Shown piece by piece: positions 8,825-16,004 of a DNA stretch of 18,642 nucleotides (its first letter is position 1; the number at the start of each line of letters is the position of its first letter). The notes below the pieces were generated by a model. That model had not been told where the DNA came from and made no database searches. It saw only the letters and a list, made by a program, of their open reading frames with translations. The position numbers and the translations under genes are program-made. Source of the stretch: Candidatus Fredericiella danica (GTDB lineage: Bacteria > Chloroflexota > Anaerolineae > Caldilineales > Caldilineaceae); contig JADJPH010000001.1 in the NCBI GenBank assembly GCA_016713335.1, positions 1 through 18,642 of the forward strand, written 5' to 3'.

Positions 8825-9376
8825 GGCAGACAGTTGCCACCTCCCGGCTTGCACAGGGCGGCGCCACCGCCCTGTGCCTTGCAGCAATTGCTGCAGCACT
8901 GACTGGAGCGCGAGCAGGGTGAATCGTTGGGTAGGCACTGGGACTGCGCGTCGGCGACCGCAGGCGCTACGATCGAATAGACTACGGGGAGCAGGGCGGT
9001 CGCGCCGATTAGCCTGAGCGCCTGGCGGCGGGTAACGACCCCTTGCCCGGCGGACCAGGCTGCCTTGCCGCGCAGCAGGTTAGCCTGCTCTAGCCGGTCG
9101 AGGCCTAGCCAGACTAACGACTCGGCCTGATCCTGGGGGTATGCCTAGTTGCCCAGTCAGGCGCTGGGCCACCTGCTCGGGCAGGGTCTGGCCGTCGCAC
9201 CAGCGCCAGATCAAAGACGCGGTGGCGTTTAACGAGTGGACTTTGTGGCGACGCAGGTCGTAGACGACCAGTTCGTCGTAGATCTCCTGCACTACCAGGT
9301 CGTCGACTTCGCCGCGCGCGTGAGGGCACTGGATCGGGCCTTCAAGAGAGCTTGTGGTCGATTCGTTTGCTATCAT
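8821..9376 (-). CDS. PqqD-like protein with Arg-Arg/hydrophobic segment and eight-cysteine tail (one frameshift)
   Basis: Repairing one base in a run of five G (9135-9139, plus strand) gives a continuous 184-residue protein. Residues about 22-105 are a PqqD-type winged-helix domain (VVYDLRRHKVHSLNATASLI; SLVWLGLDRLEQANLL). PqqD proteins bind leader peptides for modifying enzymes. Next comes VVTRRQALRLIGATALLP, a twin-Arg plus hydrophobic segment at about 113-140, ending ADAQSQ; it resembles a Tat-type signal or membrane helix placed internally. The tail (146-184) has eight Cys at 147, 154, 160, 161, 164, 165, 175 and 182, pattern C-x6-C-x5-CC-x2-CC-x9-C-x6-C, like an inhibitor cystine knot. 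The start at 9376 overlaps the kinase-like gene by 35 bases; its stop forms GTGA with the next gene. Role is inferred: a chaperone fused to, or carrying, a secreted Cys-rich peptide. Confidence 0.78.
8851..8895. repeat. Two adjacent palindromes in the Cys-rich coding region
   Basis: GCACAGGGCGG (8851-8861) and CCGCCCTGTGC (8867-8877) form a perfect 11-pair stem with a five-base loop. Directly beside it, 8880-8895 is a perfect 16-base palindrome (TGCAGCAATTGCTGCA). Both lie in the last 75 bases of the Cys-rich gene and just upstream of the next gene's ribosome binding site, so they could affect coupling or message stability. Confidence 0.8.
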
Positions 9377-10250
9377 GGGCACGCTTCTGTTCTTCCGTGT
9401 TACGATCATGCGGCCTCTGGGTAGGTGTCACGGCCTGTAAAAGGGCAAGAAGCGACGCCACCACTCCGGCTGCTTCGCCGCGCTTGCTTTTGAACGCCGA
9501 TGACGTCTCCACAACCCGTTGCAGGATGGGCAGAGACACCTTGGGGTCACGGCGGGCTGCCACGGTGTTGTCCAGTAACGCCATCAGCGCACGGGCCGGA
9601 GTGAGCGGCCGGGGCTGCCAGCGTGCACCTTCATGGTACTCGGTTACGACCACCAAACCCACCGGCAGCGGCTCGCGTCCCTCGCAGCCGCCAAAGGCGT
9701 CAGGTGTCATTCTGCACTTGCCTCCTGCCTCGCGCACTGACAGCGGGACAGGATAGGGCTGCACGCGACCGTGGGGATCGAACACCGCCATCTCGTCCGA
9801 GTAATACGTAGCGCCTGCCTGGATCAGCGCGGACACCAGAGTCGTCTTGCCGCTGAAACTCCGCCCCGGAATGACAATCGCCCGTTCGCGCCAGCCGACC
9901 ACACCGGCGTGAACGAAGAGGTGATCTTCGCGGGCCCAATAGGCTATAGTGAGCTGGAGATAGTTCTCCAGGATATCGCACACCTCGTCCATGTTTAAGC
10001 TGCGGGCCAGCCGCGCTGCTCCAAAATACAACAGGTGATAATTACGCCGTCCAGGTCGATTCGATGGTTTGCCTACGCGCAGCGAAAACAGCGACTCCAC
10101 GACGGTGCTTTCGTTCGGCGTCCACTTTGGGGGCAGTAAAGAGAGGACGCGTTCCAAAACTTCTGCGTCGTTGGTTCGAATGCCCACGGACAGGCCGTAC
10201 GCGGTGAAGCTCAAGCCTGCCGTCCAACCTAGACGGTCGACTTTTTCCAT
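9342..10250 (-). CDS. HPr-kinase-like P-loop protein (HprK-related)
   Basis: Intact 302-residue protein related to the C-terminal kinase half of HPr kinase/phosphorylase. The Walker A loop GRSFSGKT is at 129-136, preceded by VHAGVVGWRERAIVIP. YYSDEMAVFD (149-158) matches the acidic strand that follows the P-loop in this fold. The N-terminal 110 residues are not the usual HprK regulatory domain. I see no HPr gene, so the target is probably not HPr. HprK-related proteins next to PqqD and nucleotidyltransferase genes are a recognised set in some polysaccharide clusters (the 'HPr-rel-A' families), with unproven activity. The frame is open throughout, unlike most neighbours. It starts 84 bases after the first PqqD gene and overlaps the second by 35 bases, so the four genes probably form one transcript. 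Confidence 0.8.
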   Translation of the reverse strand: MEKVDRLGWTAGLSFTAYGLSVGIRTNDAEVLERVLSLLPPKWTPNESTVVESLFSLRVGKPSNRPGRRNYHLLYFGAARLARSLNMDEVCDILENYLQLTIAYWAREDHLFVHAGVVGWRERAIVIPGRSFSGKTTLVSALIQAGATYYSDEMAVFDPHGRVQPYPVPLSVREAGGKCRMTPDAFGGCEGREPLPVGLVVVTEYHEGARWQPRPLTPARALMALLDNTVAARRDPKVSLPILQRVVETSSAFKSKRGEAAGVVASLLALLQAVTPTQRPHDRNTEEQKRAHDSKRIDHKLS

Positions 10251-10334
10251 TCAGTGGGAAGTATGTGCCAGCGTTGGGATGAAATTGTTCATGATAACTG
10301 CCTAGAGACTAACGTGTGCCAAGAGCGACGAAGC

Positions 10335-10625
10335 CTAGCCATCCTTGAGATCCAACAGGCCATGATCGAGCAATTCGCTGAGTAACGCCTCCAGGTCCTG
10401 GCGCAGAACCTCCGGGGTTACGTCGTATTTGGCCAGCAGCGCGGTCGTAGGCGGCTTGGATGGAAGGGGCGCCGGTCAGCAGTGACCAGATGCGCGGCCC
10501 ACGGCGTCGAGCCCAAAATAGGTCTCGCTGTCCAGGTTGAGCAGGACCGATTCGCGGTCCAGCTTGCGAACGAGCACGCGTTCGGGCACATGGACGGGCC
10601 GGTCAAAGGAGGGGGTTGCCACCAT
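10335..10625 (-). CDS. PqqD-family peptide chaperone, two compensating frameshifts
   Basis: Small PqqD-type winged-helix protein (96 residues after repair). From the ATG at 10625: MVATPSFDRPVHVPERVLVR, then LDRESVLLNLDSETYFGLDA, a typical PqqD start with the conserved YFGL turn. One missing base near 10505 shifts the frame; RIWSLLTGAPSIQAAYD lies in the next frame. An extra base near 10448 restores the original frame, which reads ALLAKYDVTPEVLRQDLEAL and SELLDHGLLDLKDG to TAG at 10335-10337. Because the two indels cancel, they are likely sequence errors. No radical-SAM enzyme is visible for it to serve. It lies 46 bases after the kinase remnant and 84 before the HprK-like gene. It has no Cys tail, unlike its paralogue at 8821-9376. 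Confidence 0.82.
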
Positions 10626-10671
10626 TCCTCCCCCTCCGCGGTGGTCGGAGAAACGGGGGCCTGACGGATGT

Positions 10672-11110
10672 TCATTCAGTGCAGCAGCCAGTTGGGAGGC
10701 GGTTGATGGCGACACCCAGAACGTTGGCGTTGACCTTGCTAAGCGCCTCCAACGCGTTGACGGCCCACTGCCGCCGCGTGACGCCGGCATCGACCACCAG
10801 CAAGACGCCGTCCATCTGCCGATCCAGCATGGCGGCGTCGGTGATCGCGAGCACGGGCGGGCTGTCGAACAGGACGATGTCCGCGCGCTGCTTGAGGTCC
10901 TCCAGCAGGCAGGCAAAATGGCGAGAGCCGAGCAGCTCGGCCGGGTTGGGGCAACGGCCCGCTGGTGAGCACCTAGAGATTGTCGACCCCGGTCGTCTGC
11001 AGCAGACCCTCGGCGGTGGGCTGGTCGCGCAGTAAAGCGTCGGTGAGGCCGGCGCTGTTGGCGGTCGCCAGGACGCGGTGCTGATCTCGGCTCTGTGCGA
11101 CCCGCTCGGC
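10672..11110 (-). pseudogene. 3' remnant of a second BY-kinase
   Basis: C-terminal half of a CapB/Wzc-type kinase, paralogous to the one at 3651-5109. Recognisable sequence begins near 11090 with HRVLATANSAGLTDALL. Next are an in-frame TAG (in VDNL-stop-VLTSGPLP) and a one-base shift, then PAELLGSRHFACLLEDL, the Walker B stretch ADIVLFDSPPVLAITDA and DGVLLVVDAGVTRRQWAVNA, ending VLGVAINRLPTGCCTE. Walker A, Walker A', the Wzz region and the Tyr tail are all missing, so it cannot bind ATP as known BY-kinases do. It starts about 45 bases after the sugar-phosphate transferase stop, too close for the lost 5' part. It is a deletion remnant or an assembly join. Confidence 0.8.
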
Positions 11111-11152
11111 GGGGACACCTCGCTGATCAATTGTCTAGCTGCAATGACTGGC

Positions 11153-12643
11153 TCAATACGCTCCTCTACCGCGGATGACGGTGCCGATGGTGCGGAGGAT
11201 GAGCTGGAGGTCGAGCCAGATGGTGTAGTTGCGGATGTAGTGCATGTCCATGCGAACGCGCTCCTCGTAGTCGACGTCGGAACGGCCGCTGACCTGCCAC
11301 AACCCGCTCAGGCCGGGTTTGACGGTCAACAGGTTCAGGTCCCACTTGCCGTACTTCTCCTGCTCGGCCGGGGTGATCATACGCGGGCCGATCAGGCTCA
11401 TCTGACCTTTGAGCACGTTTACCAACTGCGGCAGTTCGTCGAGGCTGTACTTGCGCAGTACATGACCAACACGGGTGATACGGGGATCGTCCTTGAGCTT
11501 TTGAGTGGTCTGCAGGTCGGTCCACTGTTCAGGGGTCAGGAGGCCATCGCCGTCGACGACCATGCTGCGGAATTTGTAGGCGTCGAAGACCTGCCCGCCC
11601 CGGCCCAGCACGCGGCGATTGTAGATCGCTCGCCCTGGCGAGTCCAGCTTGACGAGTATCGCGATTACGGCGAATACCGGCGACAACAGCACCAGCCCTA
11701 CGGTCGCGCCTACGTAGTCCAGGCAAGTTTTCATGGCCGTCTCGATGCGCGAGAGGCGCACCTTCTCCGCGCTGATCAGCGGCACGTAAGCCAACGACTT
11801 GATGGTCAGACCCGTGGTAAAGACATCGAAGAGGCCCGACGAGATCCGCAGGTTGACTTTCCCGTCAACGCCGTAGTGGCGGAACAGCTCGAGCAGCTCG
11901 TCGCCATTGACCGCTGAGTTGGCCACAACCAGCTCTTCAATTTCGTGGTGCTGAATGAGATTTGGCAGCTCGGCGAAGCCGCCCAAGGCCGGTAGGCCAT
12001 GGGCTACGACCTGGCCGACCGGCGCTGTATCGCTGACGAAGCCCAGCACATTCACGCCTGAGGTGGTCCAGCTTCGCAATTGCTGAGCCAACGCCTGAGC
12101 CTCCTCATTGGCGCCGACGATCAGGCCGGGCACGACGAAATAACCCTTTCGCCGCAGCCGATAGACCCCACGGCGGATCCAGAAACGCGCGGCGGCCACC
12201 AAAAAGAAGCTGAGCACCCAAGCCATGAGCAGCCAGGCGCGCGAGACCACCAGGGCCGGCTCGACAAAGGCCGTGGTGATGACCAGCATCATGCCCACCG
12301 TGCAGCCATTAAAGACGCTGGCGTATTCGCCGGTGCCGCCTAAAAGGTGGTCGTAATCGTAGAGCTTGAAGAAAGCAAAAATGCCCAACCACACCGGAAT
12401 GAGGATAAAGACGACGAGCGGGTAGAAGTCCGGCGATGGGACGATCTCAGGCGAGAGAGTCAGTTGAAGCTCGAAACGCAGCCAGAAAGCTAACCTGAAG
12501 GCCAACGCCAGCATGAGCGAATCGCTGGCCAACAAGGTCAGACGAAGCGCGCGGCGTTGCGCGAGTCGCGAGAGCGGCGGCCGTTTGGCCAGCCGGGCAC
12601 GCGGGATCACCAGGGTAGCAAATTCATCGTTGTGCGCGGTCAT
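11153..12643 (-). CDS. Polyprenyl-phosphate sugar-1-phosphate transferase (WbaP/WcaJ-type)
   Basis: Intact 496-residue membrane enzyme that transfers a sugar-1-phosphate from a nucleotide sugar to undecaprenyl phosphate, the first membrane step of repeat-unit synthesis. Four membrane segments lie in the first 160 residues, then a CoA-binding-like Rossmann region (about 170-240; VPGLIVGANEEAQALAQQL). The catalytic bacterial sugar transferase domain begins near 300: a membrane-associated helix (310-332), KFRSM at 357-361, DELPQLVNVLKG from 402, SLIGPRM at 416-422 and PGLSGLWQVSGRSD from 443. The start is supported by GAGGAGG (12651-12657, plus-strand complement) seven bases away. A candidate promoter lies about 140 bases upstream. 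The sugar (glucose or galactose) cannot be told from sequence. This is the longest undamaged gene in the window. Confidence 0.93.
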   Translation of the reverse strand: MTAHNDEFATLVIPRARLAKRPPLSRLAQRRALRLTLLASDSLMLALAFRLAFWLRFELQLTLSPEIVPSPDFYPLVVFILIPVWLGIFAFFKLYDYDHLLGGTGEYASVFNGCTVGMMLVITTAFVEPALVVSRAWLLMAWVLSFFLVAAARFWIRRGVYRLRRKGYFVVPGLIVGANEEAQALAQQLRSWTTSGVNVLGFVSDTAPVGQVVAHGLPALGGFAELPNLIQHHEIEELVVANSAVNGDELLELFRHYGVDGKVNLRISSGLFDVFTTGLTIKSLAYVPLISAEKVRLSRIETAMKTCLDYVGATVGLVLLSPVFAVIAILVKLDSPGRAIYNRRVLGRGGQVFDAYKFRSMVVDGDGLLTPEQWTDLQTTQKLKDDPRITRVGHVLRKYSLDELPQLVNVLKGQMSLIGPRMITPAEQEKYGKWDLNLLTVKPGLSGLWQVSGRSDVDYEERVRMDMHYIRNYTIWLDLQLILRTIGTVIRGRGAY

Positions 12644-12780
12644 TGGTTGTCCTCCTCGTAAGGAGACCCCGGATGTACGTTACCCCGTTGTAACCTACAC
12701 AGATTGATGTGAACAACTACTTCGGCCGGCCAGGAATGTGGACGAACGTCCGTTTGGCGGGCACGCAAGTACACACCATT

Positions 12781-12808
12781 ATTATATGCACTACGGCGAT
12801 TCCGGCAA
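12781..12808 (-). promoter_or_regulatory. Candidate sigma-70 promoter for the sugar-phosphate transferase gene
   Basis: On the minus strand TTGCCG (12808-12803) is followed after 16 bases by a perfect TATAAT (12786-12781), in an AT-rich island. Transcription would start near 12774, giving a leader of about 130 bases before the ATG at 12643. The -35 box matches at four of six bases. Confidence 0.45.
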
Positions 12809-12861
12809 AGATTCCATACACCCGTCAATGCCAGGATGGTGTGGGTAATTTGTCCCTCCGA

Positions 12862-14121
12862 TCAACGATAGACTGCGTTCCATGCCCGATAGACAGTGCG
12901 CCAGTTGTAGCGTATTTCGACTGTCTGACGACCCTTGGCTGCCAGCGCGTCGGCGACGGTCCGGTTTTGCAACACGCTTGTCACGGCTTGGGCAAAGGCT
13001 TCGGGCGTATCGGCTAGCAGCGCGTTCTCACCGTTCTCCACGGCGATGCCCTCCGCACCAATCGTGCTGCTAACCACCGGCAATCCCCAGCGCCACGCGT
13101 CGAGGATCTTGACGCATGCCGCCTCCGGCAGTGGCACGATAAAGACAGCCGTCTCCTTGAGATAGGGCATAGGATCGTCGACATAGCCTGTCACATCCAG
13201 GTTTTGCAGCACTGTGTCTCGCAGCTCTGCGGGTGGATCCTTGCCGATCACCGTCAGTACGGCGTTGGGCGCCTGTTGGCGAATCAGCGGCCACACTGCG
13301 CGGACAAACCAGACGATTCCTTCGGCGTTGGGGGGCCAGTGGAGCCCGCCCAAAAAAGTAACCCGGTGCGCATCGGCCAAACGTTGGACTGCGGGCTGTT
13401 GATCCGGGTCGATGCAGATCGATCACGGAATGATGCGTTGTGACTGGGAAGTGGGGATCGGCCGATCCTGAAGGGCCGGCCTTCACTACGGTGGACTGCG
13501 CCTCGACTGCGTCGCGATCTTCCTGGGTGACCCAAATGACCTCGTCGAACTGCCGGCAGACCTCGACTTCATAGCGGGCCATCTTGCGCTTTCGAGGCCC
13601 AACAAGCTACGTTTTATGGGATTGCGCTCGTGCTCTGCCAATCGGCGCGGTATCTGGAAGACCGCATTGTGTTGATCCAGCACCAAGCGCACTTTGCCCG
13701 GCGACGATAGCCGATCGGCGTCTTGCACCTGGCGCGCCCATAGTGCGTAGGGGGCCATCCAGAGCTGATCCGCGTGCACCGCGTCAATCGGGTGGTTGCC
13801 CTGCGTGAGATGGTGTTGCACTTGGGTGGCCATGGCCGGAATCCAATCGCGACCGATCAGGAAGGGTTTGTTGCTCGGCAGGCTGCGCATCAAATCAGCC
13901 ACATCTTGCCGGCGAGAACGGCGAATGGGCACCGTGTCGAGGGCATGACAATAATCCTGCAAGTGCGCCAGATACTCCGGACGATCGTTGGCTCGCACGA
14001 AGCTGAGCAATGTCACCTGGTGTCCCGCCTCCGCAAGATAGCGCAGCACGTAGTACGCACGTGTCTTTGGACCTGCGTCCAAAGGATAGGGGAGAATCTG
14101 GGTCAGAAAGAGAATATTCAT
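12862..14121 (-). CDS. Family 4 (GT-B) glycosyltransferase, frameshifted
   Basis: Retaining GT-B glycosyltransferase, repaired length about 420 residues, expected to add a sugar from a nucleotide donor to the lipid-linked glycan. The N-terminus MNILFLTQILPYPLDAGPKT has the glycine-rich acceptor-side loop; LVLDQHNAVF follows. The frame breaks near 13585 (MARYEVEVCRQFDEVIWVTQ continues), near 13440 (DPDQQPAVQRLADAHRVTFL continues), and twice near 13110. There the catalytic stretch reads best as AGGGMR plus VKILDAWRWGLPVVSSTIGA, the donor-binding end of the second Rossmann domain. The stop is at 12862-12864. No Shine-Dalgarno sequence is seen before the ATG at 14121. A terminator-like hairpin lies 30 bases upstream. 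Confidence 0.85.
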
Positions 14122-14150
14122 CGGGGATCACACAACCATGGAGAGAATAG

Positions 14151-14191
14151 AAAACAGCCGGCCTCACGACCGGCTGCGAGCTGTTTTTTTT
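14151..14191 (+). terminator. Rho-independent terminator-like hairpin, possibly bidirectional
   Basis: CAGCCGG (14155-14161) pairs with CCGGCTG (14170-14176); an outer stem AAAACAGC/GCTGTTTT (14151-14158 with 14180-14187) is an alternative. Eight T follow on the plus strand (14184-14191). Read on the minus strand, the hairpin is followed by GTTTTC, so it may also stop transcription coming from the GT39 side. It sits only 30 bases upstream of the GT4 start, leaving little room for a separate promoter. Confidence 0.65.
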
Positions 14192-14267
14192 CATTAGAAC
14201 CCCTGCGCTGGATTACTTCAGCCACTATCGAGGAGAACCTGCGGGTACCTCTGATCCGCGGCTCTGT

Positions 14268-14300
14268 GGACACCTGCACTGCGCGCAGGCGCAAGTGTCC
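14268..14300. repeat. Imperfect inverted repeat GGACAC...GTGTCC
   Basis: GGACAC (14268-14273) pairs with GTGTCC (14295-14300), with an inner CTGC (14274-14277) and GCAG (14285-14288). CCGCGG flanks both sides (14256-14261 and 14299-14304). It is intergenic and could be a palindromic repeat unit, but I see only one copy. Confidence 0.4.
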
Positions 14301-14357
14301 GCGGTTCTCAAGTCAGACTTCCATGCGCTCCACACACAACCATGGGTGAAAACCCTG

Positions 14358-14387
14358 CGGGCACGGTCGGAGACCGGCCCGAGCGAC
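14358..14387. repeat. REP-like unit, copy 3 (single arm)
   Basis: CGGGCACGGTCGGAGACCGG and the following CCCGAGCGAC match the right arms of copies 1 and 2 almost base for base. The partner arm is absent, but the unit itself is an imperfect palindrome (CGGTC-TCC-GACCG core on the minus strand). It is intergenic, like the other two copies. Confidence 0.75.
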
Positions 14388-14411
14388 GATGAGTAGTAAT
14401 GGATTGGGGGA

Positions 14412-14567
14412 TTAGTCTGGCGTCAGGCAGCCAGCCACCTGCAGGTTGGTGATGTTGACTGTGCCGCGGCTAGGATTTAGTGCAGACAGCCATGCGTCAA
14501 CGTACATTTGAGTAAGATTTCCTGCAATGCTCTTGGCGGCGTGATAGCGAGGGTGGACGTGGTCCAT
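14412..14567 (-). pseudogene. Possible C-terminal remnant of an SGNH/GDSL hydrolase
   Basis: A 51-codon minus-strand frame from 14567 to TAA at 14412-14414 begins MDHVHPRYHAAKSIAGNLTQ. DxxHP followed by a helix is the form of the last conserved block of SGNH hydrolases, which holds the catalytic Asp and His. SGNH proteins often O-acetylate or deacetylate bacterial glycans, which fits the locus. Upstream codons meet a stop, and no Ser- or Asn-containing blocks are visible towards 14650, so at most the end of a gene remains. Confidence 0.35.
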
Positions 14568-14651
14568 CAAGCCTTATCGACGCCCATTCTACATCAGTCC
14601 TATCACTGTGTATCAATAGCATGCCCGTTCTGATTAACACGGCTCGGATTG

Positions 14652-15911
14652 TCATACAATGAACGGGTGAGAAGCGGCTCTGGCTTTGCGTCCCTGGACA
14701 AACACGCCGATCTGATAGAACGTGTAGGCGGCAAACATGATCAAGAAGACATCTAACGGTAGTCTATAACGAATCATGGTCCAAGAGATCGCGTAGACAG
14801 CCTGTGGATCAACATAAATAAGAATACAGGCAGCAGAACCCGCCACCGCGATAAGTTGGCAATCAGGCCAACTACTGCAAATGGAACGATGATACCAAAA
14901 GAGAATACACGCATTGCGTTGGCAAGTAGTGTAGAATCGGGTGTTGGCCAGAATGTAAAGAATTCACGAAGGCGTTACGGTCAATTTTAGAAATGGCCTG
15001 GATCATGCAGAACGTTTTGCATGCCCATAACCAACAAACGGTTGGTGATTGCGGCATCGTTGTCGAGAGCCAGGACTTCGAGGGAATGGGGAACACCTCG
15101 TAGGGATGGAAGTCCCCGGCTTGATCGGGGTGGTTGCTGTTCCAGAAGACGTCCAAATTGGTTTTGAGCAATAGAAAACGACCCCACAGCCCATAGTTGC
15201 GGATGCTAAAGGGCAAAATCGAAACAACAATCAGGGCTACAGGGATCAGTGCCCCAGGATCTGCTTTCTTCCCAATGTCCATACCAACCATCCTAGCAAG
15301 AATGGCACGAAGACGATCACGGCCATGCGCAACAGCACCGTGATGGCCAAGGCAATACCCAAAACGACCCAACGGCCAGCCGGTTTGGGCGCTGAACTAT
15401 CTTCAGCGAGATGTAGATTGAAGTCAGCAGCGCAAGTATGAACGGGGTTTCGGTGACAAGCGTGACGCCATAGAAAATCAGATATGCGTACACTGCCGCA
15501 ATAACTGCTGAAATCAGCGCAACTGCATCATTAAAGAGCATTTGAGCGATGCGATAAATAAGCCAGACGATCACGGCACTCAGTAGTCCGGTGATGAGAC
15601 GCGCCGCAAGGGGAAGATAGCCGAAAAGCTTGTAGATGGCAGCCAAGAAGAAACTCATCGTAAACGAATAATAGGACTGGGGCGCATCCGGTTTGATCCA
15701 GGGGTACCATTCGCTAGGAAAGGTCATCCCATGTCCGCTGGCGAATCGCTGGCCGAGCATACTATAGGAGATCTCGTCCTGGGCCCCTGAAAGACCACTT
15801 ACGGTGTTGCCGAGGTAGATCGCTGTGGCCATAGCGCAGCAGCAATGCTACCGTCAGGACAAGCAACAAGCGATTCCTGTTAGACTTAGGTATACGAAGG
15901 TGTATGCTCAT
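14652..15911 (-). CDS. GT39/ArnT-type membrane glycosyltransferase, frameshifted
   Basis: Integral membrane GT-C enzyme that uses polyprenyl-phosphate sugars at the outer face of the membrane. From the ATG at 15911: MSIHLRIPKSNRNRLLLVLT (membrane segment 1), a frameshift near 15830, then GAQDEISYSMLGQRFASGHG. The acidic pair in the first periplasmic loop is the expected catalytic or metal site. Several hydrophobic segments follow (SFFLAAIYKLFGYLPLAARL; LLSAVIVWLIYRIAQMLF; ISAVIAAVYAYLIFYGVTLV). After more shifts come IPVALIVVSILPFSIRNYGL and KTNLDVFWNSNHPD, then NRLLVMGMQNVLHDPGHFLK, and a last piece RYRLPLDVFLIMFAAYTFYQ ending at TGA 14652. Repaired length near 420 residues is short for the family (usually 450-600). 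The sugar is unknown. Confidence 0.75.
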
Positions 15912-16004
15912 GGTACAGTTTGCCGACTGGCCGAACGCCGCATTCCGAAAATCTAGCCCAGGCTACGGAATAACCTTATAGGTCCTAGACAGCACTTGCT
16001 TGTA

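Noticed and set aside
8824..8938. ATG at 8938 as start of the nucleotidyltransferase gene
   Set aside because: The extra 38 residues overlap the Cys-rich coding region and do not resemble the family. The GTG at 8824 has a GTGA overlap and a Shine-Dalgarno sequence.
9342..10250. True HPr kinase/phosphorylase (HprK) controlling carbon catabolism
   Set aside because: Only the P-loop core is alike; the N-terminal domain differs, no ptsH is near, and the neighbours are PqqD and nucleotidyltransferase genes.
7668..10625. Classical PQQ, lasso-peptide or radical-SAM RiPP cluster
   Set aside because: I see no radical-SAM enzyme, lasso cyclase or B2 protease, and no separate short precursor gene. PqqD alone is not enough.
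11078..11917. Long plus-strand open frame of 279 codons
   Set aside because: It is antisense to the intact sugar-phosphate transferase and shows no domain; high GC leaves long shadow frames.
14195..14650. tRNA or other structured RNA gene in the spacer
   Set aside because: No cloverleaf or known RNA motif is visible; the hairpins are explained as terminator and repeat elements.
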